Shown here in pieces: positions 54,454 to 62,550 of a stretch of 64,000 bases of DNA (position 1 is its first letter; each line of letters begins with the position of its first letter). The stretch spans positions 310,001 through 374,000 of the forward strand of contig NZ_AAYB01000001.1 in assembly GCF_000169435.1 (NCBI RefSeq), read 5' to 3'. The translations under genes and the position numbers were made by a program. This DNA is from Roseobacter sp. CCS2 (GTDB taxonomy: Bacteria > Pseudomonadota > Alphaproteobacteria > Rhodobacterales > Rhodobacteraceae). The notes below the pieces were generated by a model, which ran no database searches, was not told where the DNA came from, and saw only the letters and a list, made by a program, of their open reading frames with translations.

Positions 54454-56694
54454 TTACTTCTCTACCAAGCTGCCTCTATCGATAGCAAGGTCAAGGACGT
54501 CGGAAGGCCCACCCTCATCATCTGAGGAGGAAATATGCAGCCGGTTTTCTGCACGACTTGCCCCAAGGTACGTGTTTGAGATGAGTTGCCTCCGTCTACC
54601 GACACCAGAATTCTTTGGTGCTTCCGACCGGTTAACGTTTACTAAGAAGACGGTATCAAATTGAAGCCCTGCCACGTATTCCGGCATACTAAACACAAAT
54701 CGTCGCCCAATATGTCGCAACTCGGAGGTCACCTCTCTACTATCGACGAGGAATGCATCTGACTTAAAACGTCCGCGCAAGGTCGGAAGGTATTTGTCGA
54801 AGATTTCTTCGGAAACACATAATACCGCAACTCGCCGTCCCCCACCTTCAATTTTCTTAGCAAGTTTCTTTGCTTCCGCAAAAACACCATCAAGTAATTT
54901 GACAACGTCGTCGAACCTCTCAACCGTCGGCACCGCCGCATCTGGCAATTCCGCCTCTCCAACATAGGCATCCCATTCGCCCGGAATATCAATTGCAGGG
55001 AAAGCGGAGTCTAGGTCCTTGAGAAACTCTGCAATCTGAGGGGTATACCGAAATACTTGATTAAGCTGCACCAATTCAGAATTTTGTAGTCCGCTCTTGG
55101 CAGATAGAATGGACCCATCCGCAGCAAAGTAATCAATAAACGAATCTCGCGGACTCTGCTTCAAATCATAAGCCATGAAAATGCTGGGACGGTCGGGTTT
55201 GCCGTCGATATCGAAATCACGTTTTACTAGCTTTTGCAGGGTTTGTTTTTCCAAGGCGGTAAAGAGATGGAGTTCGTCTACAAAGATTGCGTCATAGCCC
55301 TCCCGTTGGCGCTCACGATCCCAAGCATTTGAGTCCAAGAATGAGTCAAAATCTGCAACCATCTCATCGATACTTAAAGCATTCATATCGAAGAGGTGCT
55401 TTCGATAGATAGCGTGTACATCCAAAACAAAGCGTCGATCTATCTCGGCTGGTAGAGCTAGTAGCCAGTTAGGACGCCGCCCTCTCTTGATATATTTTTC
55501 ACCCGTTTCTTCGCCGCGCCTGATCCCTTCGGCATCTATGACACTGGAAAATTCATTCATTAGCTCAGCAATGAATGCGGGGTCCTTGTCTAAGATAGAC
55601 GACTTCCAACGCTTCGATAGTTCCTGACTGATTCCGCCGTACCGAGATTTAAATATTGGGGAACCCCAACCCTCCTTCAACGCAATTTTGATCAAATCAT
55701 ATTGAAAATGTCGCCCTTCAACACCATCAAGGGAGACAGGTGTCAGTTCTCTTAGCGGAAAGTTCAGATGATGGTTTGCTAAGTCGTACAAAGTACGAAT
55801 TTCAATCCGACCACCCCCTGATGTGAACTCTCGAAGCTTTGCTTGAGAGATCAAGCTTTCGCTAATCGCCTGAATAAGATCAACGGATGCCTGACTATGA
55901 ACTACGAAGCATAGTCTGAACGGCTCATTGCCGTTTTCGAACGCCAAACTATCCATGAGCATCTTGATGACTAAAGCCAATGTCTTGCCCGTACCTGCCG
56001 CTCCCCGCAGACGAACGGGACCATCATAGGGGAGGTCTACAAACCGCCTCTGCTCCTGTGTCAGTTTTTTCTCATACCACTCATTCAAGTCAGCGCCCTG
56101 AACAAATCCATGAGGTAGACGCTCACTTAGTACAATTCCTGCTGTATCATCTTCCTCTTTAAGTGTGCCATCTGTCAGGATCGCCTCGGCAAAGTGCTTT
56201 TTTGCGACTGTATAAATACTGTTGCCGTCCCCAAGCTCATCGAACTGTATGGTTTTCTTTGTATAGGCGAAGAAATACAGATCGCCCGAACCATTTGGGT
56301 TTTTTTTAGCGTTTAGTCGTGCACCCTTACCTGTGTGGTGATTACCTGCATAGAAAGACAAGACGTCGTTCTCCGAATACGGCTTCCAGTTTGTCGGAAT
56401 TTGTGAGGATGCGAAAAAATGCGCCGCACTTGCTGCAATAATCCGGTCCAACATTGAAGCATTTGGGCGGCCATCAGCAAAGATTGAGTACTTACCACCA
56501 AGTCGGATCACTACTGTTTCCACTTCATCAGATTGGAGGTCGTCCTCAATGATGTAGACGAGCCCACCCTCTATGAGGACGCGCTTTAGACCATGATTGC
56601 CACTCGGCAGATTGAACTTGGAAAACCATTCATCGGAAATCCCAAATCTTTGCAAGCGGCTAACACTCTCTTTGGTTAAGATTAGTGCTTTCAT
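54454..56694 (-). CDS. SF1 (UvrD/Rep-like) DNA helicase-type protein of an accessory two-gene unit
   Basis: 746 residues. Residues 1-205 are an N-terminal region of no family I recognise. An SF1 motor follows with Q motif LTQEQRRFV (211-219), Walker A GAAGTGKT (231-238), Walker B DAIFVDE (468-474), motif III AYDLKQS (508-514), motif IV QVFRYTPQI (546-554), motif V GLQFDTVFL (676-684) and motif VI YLGASRAENRLHI (709-721). No nuclease domain is obvious. The ATG overlaps the stop of the upstream gene (ATGA, 56691-56694). Codon use is AT-rich compared with the core. Setting and coupling suggest a defence or mobile-element function, which is inference. Confidence 0.85.
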   Translation of the reverse strand: MKALILTKESVSRLQRFGISDEWFSKFNLPSGNHGLKRVLIEGGLVYIIEDDLQSDEVETVVIRLGGKYSIFADGRPNASMLDRIIAASAAHFFASSQIPTNWKPYSENDVLSFYAGNHHTGKGARLNAKKNPNGSGDLYFFAYTKKTIQFDELGDGNSIYTVAKKHFAEAILTDGTLKEEDDTAGIVLSERLPHGFVQGADLNEWYEKKLTQEQRRFVDLPYDGPVRLRGAAGTGKTLALVIKMLMDSLAFENGNEPFRLCFVVHSQASVDLIQAISESLISQAKLREFTSGGGRIEIRTLYDLANHHLNFPLRELTPVSLDGVEGRHFQYDLIKIALKEGWGSPIFKSRYGGISQELSKRWKSSILDKDPAFIAELMNEFSSVIDAEGIRRGEETGEKYIKRGRRPNWLLALPAEIDRRFVLDVHAIYRKHLFDMNALSIDEMVADFDSFLDSNAWDRERQREGYDAIFVDELHLFTALEKQTLQKLVKRDFDIDGKPDRPSIFMAYDLKQSPRDSFIDYFAADGSILSAKSGLQNSELVQLNQVFRYTPQIAEFLKDLDSAFPAIDIPGEWDAYVGEAELPDAAVPTVERFDDVVKLLDGVFAEAKKLAKKIEGGGRRVAVLCVSEEIFDKYLPTLRGRFKSDAFLVDSREVTSELRHIGRRFVFSMPEYVAGLQFDTVFLVNVNRSEAPKNSGVGRRRQLISNTYLGASRAENRLHISSSDDEGGPSDVLDLAIDRGSLVEK

Positions 56695-57553
56695 GGTGCT
56701 GTCTCCGTAAATGTTAGTGCTAAGTCGTCCAGGACCATCGAGTGCATCTCTTTAAATGCATCGGGCAAGCCGACTCGACTAAATTGGTAAGCGAAGAGTT
56801 GAGCGAGCTTGAACTGAAATATGGGAGTGAGTTTCGCAGTCCTCACCGCACTTATTTTCTTTGTGCTCGCGCGTGTTAGATGCCCGCGTTGCGACCGAAA
56901 AACGTCTTTCTCACCAATAGCGTAGATTCTTCGCATCCTGACTACAAAGCCCAGTTCGCTCTGGCCAAAAATCTCGTTTATCACCAGATGACCATCGCCC
57001 ATCTGTGTATACGCGCTTTGCAGTTGTTTTTTGCAAAACCAGACTCATCCTTTTGATTAGAGCAGATTCTGGCGAAAGTTTCGGCAGAAGTTCTCGCGAC
57101 CCCAAATGCGCTCTGGTACTGATCAATGAGATCGGAAAGACGCTTCTGTGTCTTTTGGTTTAGGCTTGCCGAAACGGATAGACTTTCTACAATACAATCA
57201 CAATCCTCACTGCCTAACCATTCAGTCAGATGCCGTTCTTCTTCGTGCGAAGCATCGCAAAGACCCAGTATGTTGCGTAGTATCTGGGTTTTTTGGTTGG
57301 CGACGAAATCAGCCAGCCAAAACTCATGGATGTATTCTGTAAGCGTGTAAACAGGCAGGTAGGACACGACTCCATCTATTTTCCCGTTCGCCAAATCACA
57401 GTCTGCATTTATCACAACGCCTAAATAGGGCGGTTCTTTTTTGCCTATTAAGTGGAAGATATCGCCTTGTCCCAAGACTTCCGCCTCCGACACAGATCGT
57501 GTTTCGAACTTATCACCATCAAAATCTTTTTTCACTGCTAATGCACCGTTCAA
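56691..57553 (-). pseudogene. Unknown accessory protein, split by a frameshift at an A AAA AAC site
   Basis: Read from TTG 57553 (AAGGTG seven bases upstream), the first frame gives 190 residues ending at 56981. A second frame, -1 to the first, continues from the same place to 56691. Reading the A run at 57026-57032 with a -1 shift gives one 287-residue protein whose C-terminal part (MGDGHLVINEIFGQSELGFV, VVRMRRIY) reads as a natural domain. The N-terminal part contains VVINADCDLANGK. No family recognised. It may be a pseudogene, a sequencing error, or a programmed frameshift. Tightly coupled to the helicase gene. Confidence 0.6.
57026..57032 (-). promoter_or_regulatory. Slippery heptamer A AAA AAC in -1 frameshift phase
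   Basis: On the minus strand the zero frame reads GCA AAA AAC, so the heptamer A AAA AAC has the X XXY YYZ phase needed for -1 slippage. Slippage here gives exactly the frame that is open to 56691. A single missing A (six in place of seven) would explain the same data. No strong downstream stem-loop was obvious. Confidence 0.45.
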
Positions 57554-57757
57554 CTAGATCACCTTACAACCATAAGGCGTGCTGCATCAACAGGTCCAGC
57601 CAAAATCTCAGAAACGGTCGTTTCCGACGTCTTGAAACCTCACGGCGATCCTTCGTGCCCTGCGCAATTGGCACAGCTATGGGAATTGTCGGAACTGCCT
57701 ATCGATACAGTTGATGGGCACCGTTATCCCAGACTTGAGTTTCGAGAAGGAGAAATC

Positions 57758-58276
57758 ATGAAGATTGGATATGCCCGCGTCAGTACTGACACCCAAACAC
57801 ACGATGCACAAATCACTGCGCTGGAAGCAGCAGGATGTGACCGAATTTTCACTGAGACCACATCTGGTGCAAAGAAAGATAGACCCATCCTCACAGAGGT
57901 GATGGATTACCTTCGTCCCGAAGCTGATGACACGCTCGTCGTCTATAAACTGGATCGCGTGGCCCGCAGTCTTCCCCATCTGATAGAGATCATGGATTGT
58001 CTGAAATTAAATGGCATCGCATTTCGATCTGTAACCGAAGCCATCGATACCAACACATCTTCGGGCAGGCTGATGTTCCACGTCTGCGCTTCAATCGCTG
58101 AGTTTGAACGTGATCTCATTCGTGAACGGACGCAGGCAGGATTAAAGGCGGCTAGAGCGAAGGGACGGATCGGCGGTCGGCCACGTCAGATGACCGACGA
58201 CAAGATCAACGCAGTGCGTGAACTGCTGGCCACAGGCACTGCTGTTAAAGACGCTGCGGCGGCGGTAGGCGTATCC
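57758..58276 (+). pseudogene. Serine recombinase (resolvase/invertase) truncated at its C-terminus
   Basis: From ATG 57758 (AAGGAG upstream) the frame has the resolvase domain: ARVSTDTQ with nucleophile S9, YKLDRVARS, and FERDLIRERTQAGL, then the start of a helix-turn-helix (VKDAAAAVGVS). After residue 173 the frame runs to 58357 through sequence that is antisense to an alginate-lyase-like gene, so the real C-terminus is missing. The 204 bases upstream (57554-57757) show no recognised gene, though a frame ending just before the ATG is open. The enzyme may retain activity without its DNA-binding helix, but probably not. Confidence 0.75.
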
Positions 58277-58990
58277 ATCAATCAGGCTGTTGTCGTCATT
58301 GGCTGCGATCATAAAGCGGATCGCATCGTGGATAGAGACGCCATTGGGTGCATATGAATACAAATCGACGCCTTGATTGCGGGCAGCCTCGGCGATGGTC
58401 AGCAAATGGGCGATATTGCGGCTTTGGTAGACGACACCCCACTGGCCCCTTGCGGTCTCGAACGGAAAGCTGCCATCTGGCCGCAGTTGATCGATCTGGT
58501 CGTAGTAGCCGTCACGAACCCCGCTCTCAAACCAGTATTTGCGATTAAAGATGGCACCCGCGAACACGCGTGTCATCGCTTTGGACGTGTTGCGATTATT
58601 GCGATCTGGGCGTTCCTGCTGGGTGCGGCTTACCATCCGAAGCAGCCACGGCTCAATGGTCACTTTGTCGTCTGCATTCATGTTTGGGTACGTCAGCAGC
58701 ACTTGCCACGCGGGCAACAGAAACTGGGTGACCTGACCAGCGGCATAAGACGACGCGTTCGTTTTGCCGGTCAGGCGGAACGCATCCGCATCTGCAAACC
58801 TACGCAGGTTTTTGATCGCATCCTGCGCATATATTGGATTACCCGTGTCGAGGTATTGCATGGCAACACCATTCACAGCTTCGGTAAACTTCTTTGGTTC
58901 TTGAGAGAATCCCGACCATCCACCTGTGCCGTTAATCACATTTGGCTGGAACTGCGCCAACGCTGGTGGCTGGTATCCCCGGCCAGTCAT
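58277..58990 (-). pseudogene. Alginate-lyase-like gene, internal fragment
   Basis: The minus-strand frame gives about 238 residues of (alpha/alpha) toroid-like sequence (MQYLDTGNPIYAQDAIKNLR, WQVLLTYPNMNADDKVTIEP, RNNRNTSKAMTRVF, DGSFPFETARGQWGVVYQSR) resembling alginate lyase family PL5-like proteins. Both termini are gone: there is no signal sequence on the upstream side, and at 58277 it runs into the resolvase on the other strand. It was brought in or left behind by recombination. Family assignment is moderate. Confidence 0.5.
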
Positions 58991-59239
58991 CGGTAAAGCG
59001 GATTGCACTGCAACTTGGCTTTAAAGAAGCGACCGACGGACGAGGACTCGCCAAGCTAGTGCTGGGTCATGCGTTAACTCCGAACAGCATGGAAAAGCTC
59101 TTCAACAAGGTCAGGCTGACTTTGGGGGAAACGCATACCAAACGGATGTTGCCTGCCAGCATAGACGAATTGGACAAACTGTATGAGGGTGACATTGATG
59201 GTTTCGAACGGCTGGAAAGAACACTGTCGCCTTGCCTGA
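58991..59239 (+). other. Junction segment with an unidentified open frame
   Basis: One plus-strand frame is open here (SVKRIALQLGFKEATDGRGL, ASIDELDKLYEGDIDGFERL) but has no ribosome-binding site. It ends where the integrase-like frame begins in a different frame. It may be a remnant of another gene; I do not recognise it. Confidence 0.3.
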
Positions 59240-59854
59240 TGGTATGTGTGGAAAGAGCACGGGAACCCAGCCAAAGGAATTCCACTTTTCAAACAGCAAG
59301 GTGACGGTTGGTTGCCATGGCCTGAAGACGTGCGTGAGGAGTTCGAAATTGTTGCCACGGACCGGGCGCGGCTTGTTTATGAGCTTTGTCTAGGCTTAGG
59401 GCAGCGCATTGGAGATATTTTGAAGATCCGATGGGACCATATCAATGATGGTCACTATGACTTGACCCAAGGTAAAACGGGTAAGTTTCTCCGGATACCT
59501 TTGACTGACCGCCTCAAATCTTACTTAGATACCGTCGAGAAAAAGGGGTTAACCGTGATTACCGATAATGTGGGTCGTCCGGTGAAATACCGTACAATTG
59601 CTTAGGAAATGCGCGAAGTGAAGGCGAAGATGGAGCATCCTGACGCAAAAAAATATGTCACCCATGGTTTGCGGAAGAACGCAACAATAGAACTCTACGA
59701 AGCGTGTGGAGATGACGAATTGGTAAAAGCGGTGACAGGGCATTCTAGTATTGAAATGCTTAAGAAGTACGGGGGGCAGGTTCGTCAAAGAGTTTTGGCT
59801 GAGCAAGCACAAGAGGCGCGGAATCGGATGGAACGGAACAAGACCGAAACATGA
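59240..59854 (+). pseudogene. Tyrosine integrase, 5'-truncated and interrupted by an in-frame TAG
   Basis: From WYVWKEHGNPAKGIPLF the frame carries a phage-integrase catalytic domain: the first arginine in LGQRIGDILKIRW, then TAG at 59603-59605, then HGLRKNATIELYEACGDDEL (H-x-x-R), GHSSIEMLKKY (H and nucleophile Y). The reading frame is the same on both sides of the TAG. The N-terminal arm- and core-binding domain is missing. It lies 69 bases from the 3' end of tRNA-Cys, the classical position of an island integrase. Confidence 0.85.
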
Positions 59855-59922
59855 AAGTTTCAACATCTGTTTCAAAAAACGGGTATCGAAAGTAAAAATA
59901 TGACACAAGCCATTGAAAACAT

Positions 59923-59996
59923 TGGAGGCGAGTACCGGAATCGAACCGGTCTACACGGATTTGCAATCCGCTGCATAACCTACCTGCCCACTCGCC
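59923..59996 (-). tRNA. tRNA-Cys (anticodon GCA), CCA encoded
   Basis: The minus strand gives a 74-base cloverleaf. The acceptor stem GGCGAGT pairs with ACTCGCC; the anticodon loop TTGCAAA has anticodon GCA; the T loop is GGTTCGATTCC; U73 (discriminator) is typical of tRNA-Cys, and CCA is encoded at 59925-59923. The 3' end faces the island, so an integrase using this tRNA would insert toward lower coordinates, where the integrase remnant sits. Confidence 0.97.
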
Positions 59997-60008
59997 TCGT
60001 GACCCCGT

Positions 60009-60037
60009 CACCTAAGGATGACGTCAGATAAGGTCAA
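60009..60037 (-). promoter_or_regulatory. Possible promoter of tRNA-Cys
   Basis: On the minus strand TTGACC (complement of 60032-60037), 17-base spacer, TAGGTG (complement of 60009-60014), ending 13 bases before the tRNA 5' end. The -35 is strong and the -10 is GC-rich as often seen for stable RNA genes. Confidence 0.4.
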
Positions 60038-60182
60038 GCGCTTATGATAGTGGGGATACAACACATCGGCAATATCTGCGCATCAGCATTGGTAATCCGC
60101 GTTTCCTTTCTGTTGCCATCACGATAACCTTTGCGTCAGAAGTGATCGGGTCTGCCGATAACGCGATGATGTGGAAGACAGG

Positions 60183-61307
60183 ATGCCGCGTTCAGTTCTA
60201 TTTGTCACCGGAACCCGGGCCGATTTTGGCAAGTTAGAGCCTTTGGCCATCGCGACACGCGATGCAGGGCTCGATGTATCCTTCTTTACCACTGGCATGC
60301 ATATGCTTGAACGCTATGGGCTGACCAAACTCGAAGTGCACCGCACCCCGGGCGTTCAGGTGCATGAATTCCTCAATCAGCGCATCGGTGATCCGCAGGA
60401 CATGGTACTGGCAAAAACAGTCATGGGGTTCTCGGACTTCGTCAAAGAGTTCGCCCCCGATCTGGTGGTGATCCATGGCGACCGGGTTGAAGCACTGGCC
60501 TGTGCCCTTGTTTGTGCCACCAACTACATTCGCTGCGCCCACATCGAGGGCGGTGAGGTGTCCGGCACCATTGATGAGATTTATCGCCACTGTAACAGCA
60601 AGTTGGCCAGCCAGCATTTCGTGTCGTCCGATGACGCCGCCCGCCGCGTAATGGCACTGGGTGAGCCTGAAGCCCACATCCACACCATCGGGTCGCCAGA
60701 ACTGGACTTTCACGCAGGCCCATCAGGCGTAACCTTTGCGCAGGTACAAGAACGCTATGATCTCCCTTCGGATGACTATGGCATTTGTGTCTTTCACCCG
60801 GTCACATCAGAGGCTGCCACGATGGGCGCGCAAGCCAGCGCGCTGTTTGGTGCGCTGGACCAATCGGGCCACAACTTTGTTGTGATTGCGCCAAATAATG
60901 ACCCAGGTTCGGCTGCTATTTTTGATGCAATTGCGCAGGTGCCCAGCAACCGGTTCCGGGTCTTGCCATCCATGCGTTTTGCCCATTTCTCTGAACTGAT
61001 GAAGAACGCAAAGGCGATGGTCGGCAATTCGTCTGCTGGCGTGCGCGAAGCCCCGTTTCTTGGCCTGCCCTCGCTTGATATCGGCACCCGCCAGACCAAC
61101 CGGGCAAAATCACCGTCGGTCTTTTTTGCAGATGCAGGCGACGCGGATACAATTGCGCAATTCCTGCAATCTGAATGGGGCAAAGCCTATCCGCGCCATA
61201 ACGCTTTTGGCGGCGGCAGTGCGTCAGAACGATTTGCTGCAACATTGAAGGATCCCGCGTTCTGGGAAACCTCCCTGCAAAAGACATTTCATGACCTCCC
61301 CGGCTGA
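60183..61307 (+). CDS. NeuC-type UDP-N-acetylglucosamine 2-epimerase (hydrolysing)
   Basis: 374 residues from ATG 60183, five bases after GGAAG; a GTG at 60171 is an alternative. GT-B-like fold: the N-terminal TGTRADFGKLEPL, HIEGGEVSGTIDE, and the C-terminal VGNSSAGVREAPFLGLPS (uridine-binding) are NeuC/LegG hallmarks. These enzymes release N-acetylmannosamine (or the 2,4-diacetamido analogue) from UDP-sugars for nonulosonic acid synthesis. No neuB or neuA is in the window; its neighbours are KDO transferases, so it may feed a surface glycan. Confidence 0.9.
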   Translation: MPRSVLFVTGTRADFGKLEPLAIATRDAGLDVSFFTTGMHMLERYGLTKLEVHRTPGVQVHEFLNQRIGDPQDMVLAKTVMGFSDFVKEFAPDLVVIHGDRVEALACALVCATNYIRCAHIEGGEVSGTIDEIYRHCNSKLASQHFVSSDDAARRVMALGEPEAHIHTIGSPELDFHAGPSGVTFAQVQERYDLPSDDYGICVFHPVTSEAATMGAQASALFGALDQSGHNFVVIAPNNDPGSAAIFDAIAQVPSNRFRVLPSMRFAHFSELMKNAKAMVGNSSAGVREAPFLGLPSLDIGTRQTNRAKSPSVFFADAGDADTIAQFLQSEWGKAYPRHNAFGGGSASERFAATLKDPAFWETSLQKTFHDLPG

Positions 61308-62550
61308 CATGCATCGCGGGCTGGCGTTGCGCAGCTATCTGGCGGCCACGCATCTGATACCGCTTGTGGCAAAGCCAATGCTCAGACGGCGCTTGAAACG
61401 TGGCAAGGAAGACCCCGGGCGCTGGCAGGAAAAATTGGGGCACGGATTAGCATCGCGACCGGATGGCCCCCTGATCTGGCTGCATGCCGTTGGGTTGGGC
61501 GAGGTCTTGTCCTTGCGCGGCTTAATTGATCGTCTGGCCAAAGCACGTCCCGACCTGTCTTTTCTGGTTACGTCAAACACGGCCGCCTCTGCGAAGGTTT
61601 TTGCCGAAAACGCCCCGGCCCGAACAATTCATCAATTCCTGCCTTTGGATGCACCGCCCTATCGCAAGCGTTTTCTTGATCATTTTGCACCGGATTTATG
61701 TATCTGGGTTGAACAGGACATCTGGCCGGGCATGGTCAACGATCTGTCCGCACGTGGTATCCCGCAGTGCATGATCGCTGCACGTATGAACGCCAGATCG
61801 TTCAAATCTCATTACCGGGCAGCTTCGCTGTTCCGCGATATCTATGGCGCGATGGCTTTGGTGATGGCACAGGATGCGGCAACGGCGGATCATCTGAGGG
61901 CGCTAGGTGCTGCGGCAAAGGTTGGTGGATCACTTAAACCTGCCGCACCCGCATTGCGCAACGATCCGGATGAGGTGGCAAGGTTGCGCAAACATCTGAC
62001 AGGGCGGCGCATTTGGGCTGTTGCCCCGGCACATGCCGAAGATATCGCCATTGCCTGCGCTGCTCATACGCAACTGTGCAAAGTTGATACCTCAGCACTG
62101 TTGATCATTGCGCCGCGCTTTCCTGATCGCCCATTGGACCTGCAAAGCCCCCGGCGCAGTCTGGGCGAAATGCCAGATCAAGATAATCCCATTTGGCTTT
62201 TTGACACATTTGGAGAGTTGGGGCTGGTGTATCGCTTGGCCGATGCCGCGCTGATTGGCGGTACTTTTGGCGACATCGAAGGGCACAACCCATGGGAGGC
62301 AGCCGCTTTGGGCTGTGCTATCCTGCATGGGCCGCACACCGCAAATTTCAGCGTCGATTTTGCGCATCTGGCCGATCTATCCGGGGCAATTCCGGTAGAA
62401 ACCGCAGATGATCTTGTCGCAGCTTTGACCTCACCCGAACTGGACACAACGATCAATAACGCAAGCGATGCCATTGCTGCGGCCAGCGCACAGGTTGATG
62501 ATTTAGCCCAGCGCCTTCTGCAAGTTTTGGAGGCATCCAATGCAGCCTAA
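61291..62550 (+). CDS. 3-deoxy-D-manno-octulosonic acid transferase-like protein 1
   Basis: 419 residues. GT30 (WaaA) architecture; the catalytic-base glutamate is E71 (HAVGLGE), the nucleotide-sugar site at the C-terminus is GGTFGDIEGHNPWEAA. An ATG at 61309 could also start it. Compared with the second copy it lacks the N-terminal transmembrane segment and is divergent, so it may transfer a related sugar. It overlaps the epimerase by 17 bases. Confidence 0.85.
   Translation: MTSPADMHRGLALRSYLAATHLIPLVAKPMLRRRLKRGKEDPGRWQEKLGHGLASRPDGPLIWLHAVGLGEVLSLRGLIDRLAKARPDLSFLVTSNTAASAKVFAENAPARTIHQFLPLDAPPYRKRFLDHFAPDLCIWVEQDIWPGMVNDLSARGIPQCMIAARMNARSFKSHYRAASLFRDIYGAMALVMAQDAATADHLRALGAAAKVGGSLKPAAPALRNDPDEVARLRKHLTGRRIWAVAPAHAEDIAIACAAHTQLCKVDTSALLIIAPRFPDRPLDLQSPRRSLGEMPDQDNPIWLFDTFGELGLVYRLADAALIGGTFGDIEGHNPWEAAALGCAILHGPHTANFSVDFAHLADLSGAIPVETADDLVAALTSPELDTTINNASDAIAAASAQVDDLAQRLLQVLEASNAA

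Noticed and set aside
56911-57126. Third-frame 71-codon ORF over the frameshift site
   Set aside because: It spans the break but fits neither half of the protein; the two-frame reading through the A run explains the region better.
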